This document shows positions 22,601 to 25,891 of a DNA stretch of 25,891 bases, piece by piece. This DNA is from Pelargonium nanum (lineage: Eukaryota > Streptophyta > Magnoliopsida > Geraniales > Geraniaceae). The stretch spans positions 1 to 25,891 of the forward strand of contig JAYMTF010001149.1 in the NCBI GenBank assembly GCA_036897485.1, written 5' to 3'. How positions within the stretch are numbered: the first letter of the stretch is position 1; each line of letters opens with the position of its first letter. The position numbers and the translations under genes were made by a program. The notes below the pieces were generated by a model. It searched no databases and was not told where the DNA came from. It was given only the letters and a program-made list of their open reading frames with translations.

Positions 22601-25236
22601 TCTGGTTGTTCTGATGGATATTGTTCATAGGTAATAACTAAGTTTTGCTTGCATATATGATGTAAGTAAAAGCCTACGTATTCAATAGAATGTCTGTGCT
22701 GTGCATGTGTATTTGCATGATGAGGCTAACAACTTCTAGCCTAACTTTACTTGTTGCTGTCTTTGCCTTCATACACCCTTATGGATTTTTTGGCTGTAGT
22801 CATTTGCCAATGCTAGTCTAATTTAGATGGAAATGAACACTGAACTAATATTGCTTATAAATTTTCTGGGTGCAGCCATTTGCCCATGAGCCTACTTTAG
22901 ATGGAAATGAATACTGAACTAACAATGCTAAAGAAACTAATATCCATCGCCCAAAATATCAAATGATAGAGCTCTTAATGACAACAATATTCTCATTGCT
23001 GTTCATTTACTGACGACTGTCACTATCCACAATATTGTTTATCAACTATATCATGCTAAGAACAGATGAAATTGGAATTTGGAAGCAGAAGAGATTGCAT
23101 TGATATCTATCTGATGTGACGAACCTTCACTTACACTCTTAGATGCTTTGTTATTCAAGAAGTTATATGGATCTTTTCCTAATTCCTACAAGTTCTATCA
23201 ACTTTCTTTATGTTTATTATCTATTGTATCATTTACTTGGTTTGTATTCTAATACAACTAATGGCTAATATGTAATGAATACAGCCATGCATCAAACAAT
23301 GTGTTGGACGGGCTGAACATGTTTGATGGCACCGATAGTCATTACTTCCACTCTGGGTCACGAGGTTATCATTGGATGTGGGATTCTCGCCTCTTTAACT
23401 ATGGAAGCTGGGAAGTATGTGTTATCTTGCAACATTTCAAGGGATTCTACATTGAAATTTTGCCTACAGCAATTAACTCTTGCTCATTGGTGTAGGTACT
23501 AAGGTATCTTCTTTCTAATGCAAGATGGTGGCTGGAAGAATACAAGTTTGATGGCTTCAGATTTGATGGCGTGACATCAATGATGTACACTCACCATGGA
23601 TTGCAGGTGTCTTCTTTGCACTTATACTTTATATTTTATTCTGTTATTCTTGAATAGGAGTGTCCTAAAATATGTAGTAAACAACCATGGAAAGAATTTT
23701 CTCACTGATATTAATATCAGTATGTGCATATGCTTTCATATGACAGTCGAATAACTGAATTACTAGTGTTTTAGATGTTAATGTACCTGTTGCATTTATT
23801 TGCCACATTGTTTTCAATTTTATTATTCCAACTAAACTCATTTGAGATATTTACTTCGCATGTGTTCTATGTAGGTAGCATTTACTGGAAACTACGAAGA
23901 GTATTTTGGCTTGGCTACAGATGTAGATGCTGTGGTTTATTTGATGCTGGTTAATGATCTCATTCATGGGCTGTTCCCTGAGGCTCTTACCATTGGTGAA
24001 GATGTAAGTTATTTATTCCACCTGTGAAATTCAAGAACTTGCATTTGATTGGGTTTTGGATTCTGAGATATCATTAGATAAATTATATGGATAATGAGTG
24101 GTTCATGGGGAAGTAATCATGCCTAGAACGACTCAATTATGTGCCTGGCATACACTTTCCTTTTTTATAGCAATAATGCACTTATCTAGAGTGTTTAGTG
24201 CTAGTCTACTGTAAAATAATTTTGGTAAGTTTTTCAAGAATGTCATAGTACCTCATCAGGAGGCAGGGTGGCAACTCAAACTTAAGCTATACAATTGCAT
24301 TGGACGAGTCTTTTATCAGAAAATGTTGGAATGTAGGGGCTTTTGAGTTTCAAGATAATGGATAAAGTCATAGGAGTATGATTGAATCATCAGTGCAAAC
24401 AGTACTGAATTCATAGTATCATTAAATTGTCATTTAGGAATGGTTCAATTCATGCCTTAAAATTTTGTGTATTTGATAAATTTATTATCATGCATCTCTA
24501 TATTGGCTAGGCTGAATATTTAATCAGCCTCCAATTTGTGTTTCTTGACATTGATCATTGCTTTCAACATTTTGTAAATGAAGATATTATTAATTTGGTT
24601 TGATCTATAGCTTTACTTTGCAACAATTCTTTCTACCTATGAAGCTATGACAAGCAGTCACTTAGAATATACTATATGCACTAGGTGGTGACCAACTTCA
24701 CCTTTTAATTCCAGTTCGTGCGAATCTGGAAAAGTGATTTGCAATAGCTTGTGATAATGATATTGTTGGGTATGTTAATTAGATACAGTTGTGGGCTATA
24801 TGAAATATTGTTGGCTATGTATATGTACTAAGTATAAAATCATGCGTATGCAGTACTTCCGAGATTGTGATTTTTAATTATTTTCCTCGATTTTTTTTCC
24901 AGTTCTTTGTACTTTAAATCTGTTGGATTAGTTAGTGGTTCAATTTTGACAATGATAATTAAACTAGCTCGAATGCTGCTAAAAAACCAGCACAAGGGAA
25001 AACAGCAGTGAGAAAAGCATTATAGAAGGATCATTATTTATTATCTAGCAATCAAATGTCAGGTTGATAAGCTAAAATGCTGTGGAATATACTAGTTCAT
25101 TTATTTTTTACTGTAATTTTTTTGTTCTACAGGTTAGTGGAATGCCCGCATTCTGCATTCCTCTTCAGGATGGTGGTGTGGGATTTGATTACCGTCTGCA
25201 CATGGCCATTGCTGATAAATGGATTGAGCTTCTCCA
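16677..25236 (+). CDS. SBE2: Plastid starch branching enzyme, class A (SBEII), 3'-truncated by window edge
   Basis: Exons: 16677-16800, 17829-17986, 18615-18856, 19003-19101, 19790-19832, 20283-20342, 20797-20877, 21346-21462, 21759-21842, 22242-22363, 22511-22630, 23285-23414, 23496-23606, 23875-24003, 25133-25236 (phase 2 at the end; next exon lies outside). This gives 574 residues of a usual 800-870. Residues 1 to about 50 ([10 protein letters not shown], Ser/Arg-rich) are the chloroplast transit peptide; an acidic linker follows. CBM48 covers about 207-300 ([16 protein letters not shown]). In the GH13 barrel, region I is DIVHSH (413-418), the nucleophile is D484 in FRFDGVTS and the acid/base is E539 in TIGED; the last catalytic Asp lies downstream. 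The enzyme cuts alpha-1,4 glucan chains and rejoins them through alpha-1,6 links to make amylopectin in the plastid stroma. All visible catalytic residues are intact. One oddity is STKPLINTY (335-343), where I recall Glu in place of Lys in relatives. Confidence 0.95.
16989..17008. repeat. Perfect 7-bp inverted repeat in SBE intron 1
   Basis: GCAATCA and TGATTGC flank a 6-bp loop. The right arm overlaps the beginning of the tandem duplication that follows, so it may mark the breakpoint. Confidence 0.7.
17004..17279 (+). repeat. Tandem duplication of a 130-145 bp module in SBE intron 1
   Basis: Copy 1 (17004-17132) and copy 2 (17133-17279) both start ATTGCTAGTCCACA, then share AGACTAGGTGTAGTT, AGTGTTGGTT, GACTTCCTG or AACTTCCTG, GGATCAC, GGAACT and TTGGAATTTCACT in the same order. 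Copy 2 carries an extra segment of about 20 bp after GGTGTAGTT, itself repeating GGAACTGA. The copies are nearly identical outside that segment, so the duplication is moderately recent. It lies in the 1028-bp first intron, within about 0.6 kb of the start codon. Confidence 0.9.
22795..22929 (+). repeat. Imperfect 60-bp direct repeat in SBE intron 11
   Basis: Copies at about 22795-22854 and 22871-22929 share CATTTGCC, TTTAGATGGAAATGAA and ACTGAACTAA in order, with a spacer of about 16 bp. Both are preceded by a TGTAG or TGCAG that looks like an acceptor. No reading frame continues the branching enzyme through them, so I read it as a local intronic duplication and not an exon copy. Confidence 0.8.
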
Positions 25237-25891
25237 GTACGTCTCTCTGACAACTCTTAATGTTGCTTGTATATTTACCCTTTTTTTGTGTGGTGATTTT
25301 CAATTAAATCCAGGCTATAAGAAATTAAATTAATTTTTCCAAAAATGTATTGACCTATCTGTCATTGTTATTAAAATAGTAATGTTTTTGTTGAGGATGA
25401 CTTATAGAAATAAAAGTTCCATATTGAAGGAAAATTCTAAGTGCCTTAATGGTCTTAATTGGACAAGCTTGCTGGAAATACCAAATAATGCTTGCTGCCT
25501 ATTTTGGCCTTGTTAAGGCCACGTTTTCATATGCCATTGTGCAACTCAGCCATGGAGTATCCATTCATGAAGCACAAACACCCAACGTCTCAACGCATGC
25601 ACAAACATCAACTTCTCAACGTGTCCTTGTCCAACATGTATCCGACACTTTGACACTCTTTGGACACATGTCTGACACCTTACACGTCCCTTGTTTTTTT
25701 TTTCTTTCTAAAAATGAATTGAGTGATCACGTGTCCAACACCTTGTACACGTTGATGAGCATGATGAAATAACGTAGAGTTCTCATTTATTTTCATATAT
25801 TATCATCCCTTGCACCCTCATATATGAGAAAAGGCAAATTTAATAATAAAATTAATTATCTTGTTTTTTTGTTTATATATATATATATATA
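25237..25891 (+). other. Start of SBE intron 15 with an inserted repeat-like segment
   Basis: After the donor CA|GTACGT at 25237 no further branching-enzyme exon could be found to the window end, so the intron is longer than 655 bp. From about 25560 to 25760 it carries a degenerate series built on CAACGTGTCC, GTCCAACA, CCGACAC and GGACACATGTC words, a CA/GT-rich style seen in dispersed plant repeats. A perfect 7-bp inverted repeat, TGGCCTT (25505-25511) and AAGGCCA (25515-25521), lies just upstream. A 107-codon frame here has no recognisable domain. Confidence 0.55.
25874..25891. repeat. (TA)n microsatellite at window edge
   Basis: Nine TA dinucleotides run to the last base, so its full length is unknown. 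Confidence 0.9.

Noticed and set aside
1-25891. A novel multi-gene system linking the three genes
   Set aside because: The products act in three compartments with well-known separate roles, and no shared regulatory sequence or fusion was found.

Overview
The window is nuclear DNA from a flowering plant, most likely a eudicot. It has AT-rich introns bounded by GT/AG, many short exons, long intergenic stretches and three plant-type proteins. I cannot name the species. I found no sign of bacterial, viral or organellar origin.

There are three protein genes. (1) Bases 1-6983, plus strand: the 3' nineteen-twentieths of a full-size PDR-type ABCG transporter. Twenty exons are visible, giving 1388 residues, and only the N-terminal tip is missing upstream. 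(2) Bases 8023-12515, minus strand: a complete ERdj2/SEC63 gene, an ER translocon J-protein of 681 residues in nine coding exons. It also has an inferred 5'UTR intron reaching 13316 and a pentanucleotide-repeat leader. (3) Bases 16677-25236 and onward, plus strand: the first fifteen coding exons (574 residues) of a plastid class A (SBEII) starch branching enzyme. It includes the transit peptide, the CBM48 and the GH13 nucleophile and acid/base residues, and it continues past the window end.

Genes 1 and 2 are tail to tail, with about 1.04 kb between stop codons. Genes 2 and 3 are head to head across roughly 3.2 kb of AT-rich intergenic DNA. That gap holds a SINE-like tRNA-derived remnant, short direct repeats and an unrecognised, CpG-richer block at about 14.95-15.75 kb. 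Reading the three genes did not show a shared pathway: one is a plasma-membrane exporter, one an ER import factor and one a plastid starch enzyme. From memory, Arabidopsis ABCG34/PDR6 (At2g36380) and SBE2.1 (At2g36390) are adjacent, so genes 1 and 3 may be an old linked pair with ERDJ2 between them here.

I see no convincing undescribed biological system. The points most worth a second look are the ABCG/SBE microsynteny, a duplicated module in SBE intron 1, a hairpin-forming 27-bp tandem repeat between the two convergent 3' ends, a bZIP/UPR-type site upstream of ERDJ2, and the unclassified CpG-richer block. Exon joins were made by hand from splice sites and reading phase. The phases close exactly across every intron, but there is no transcript evidence.
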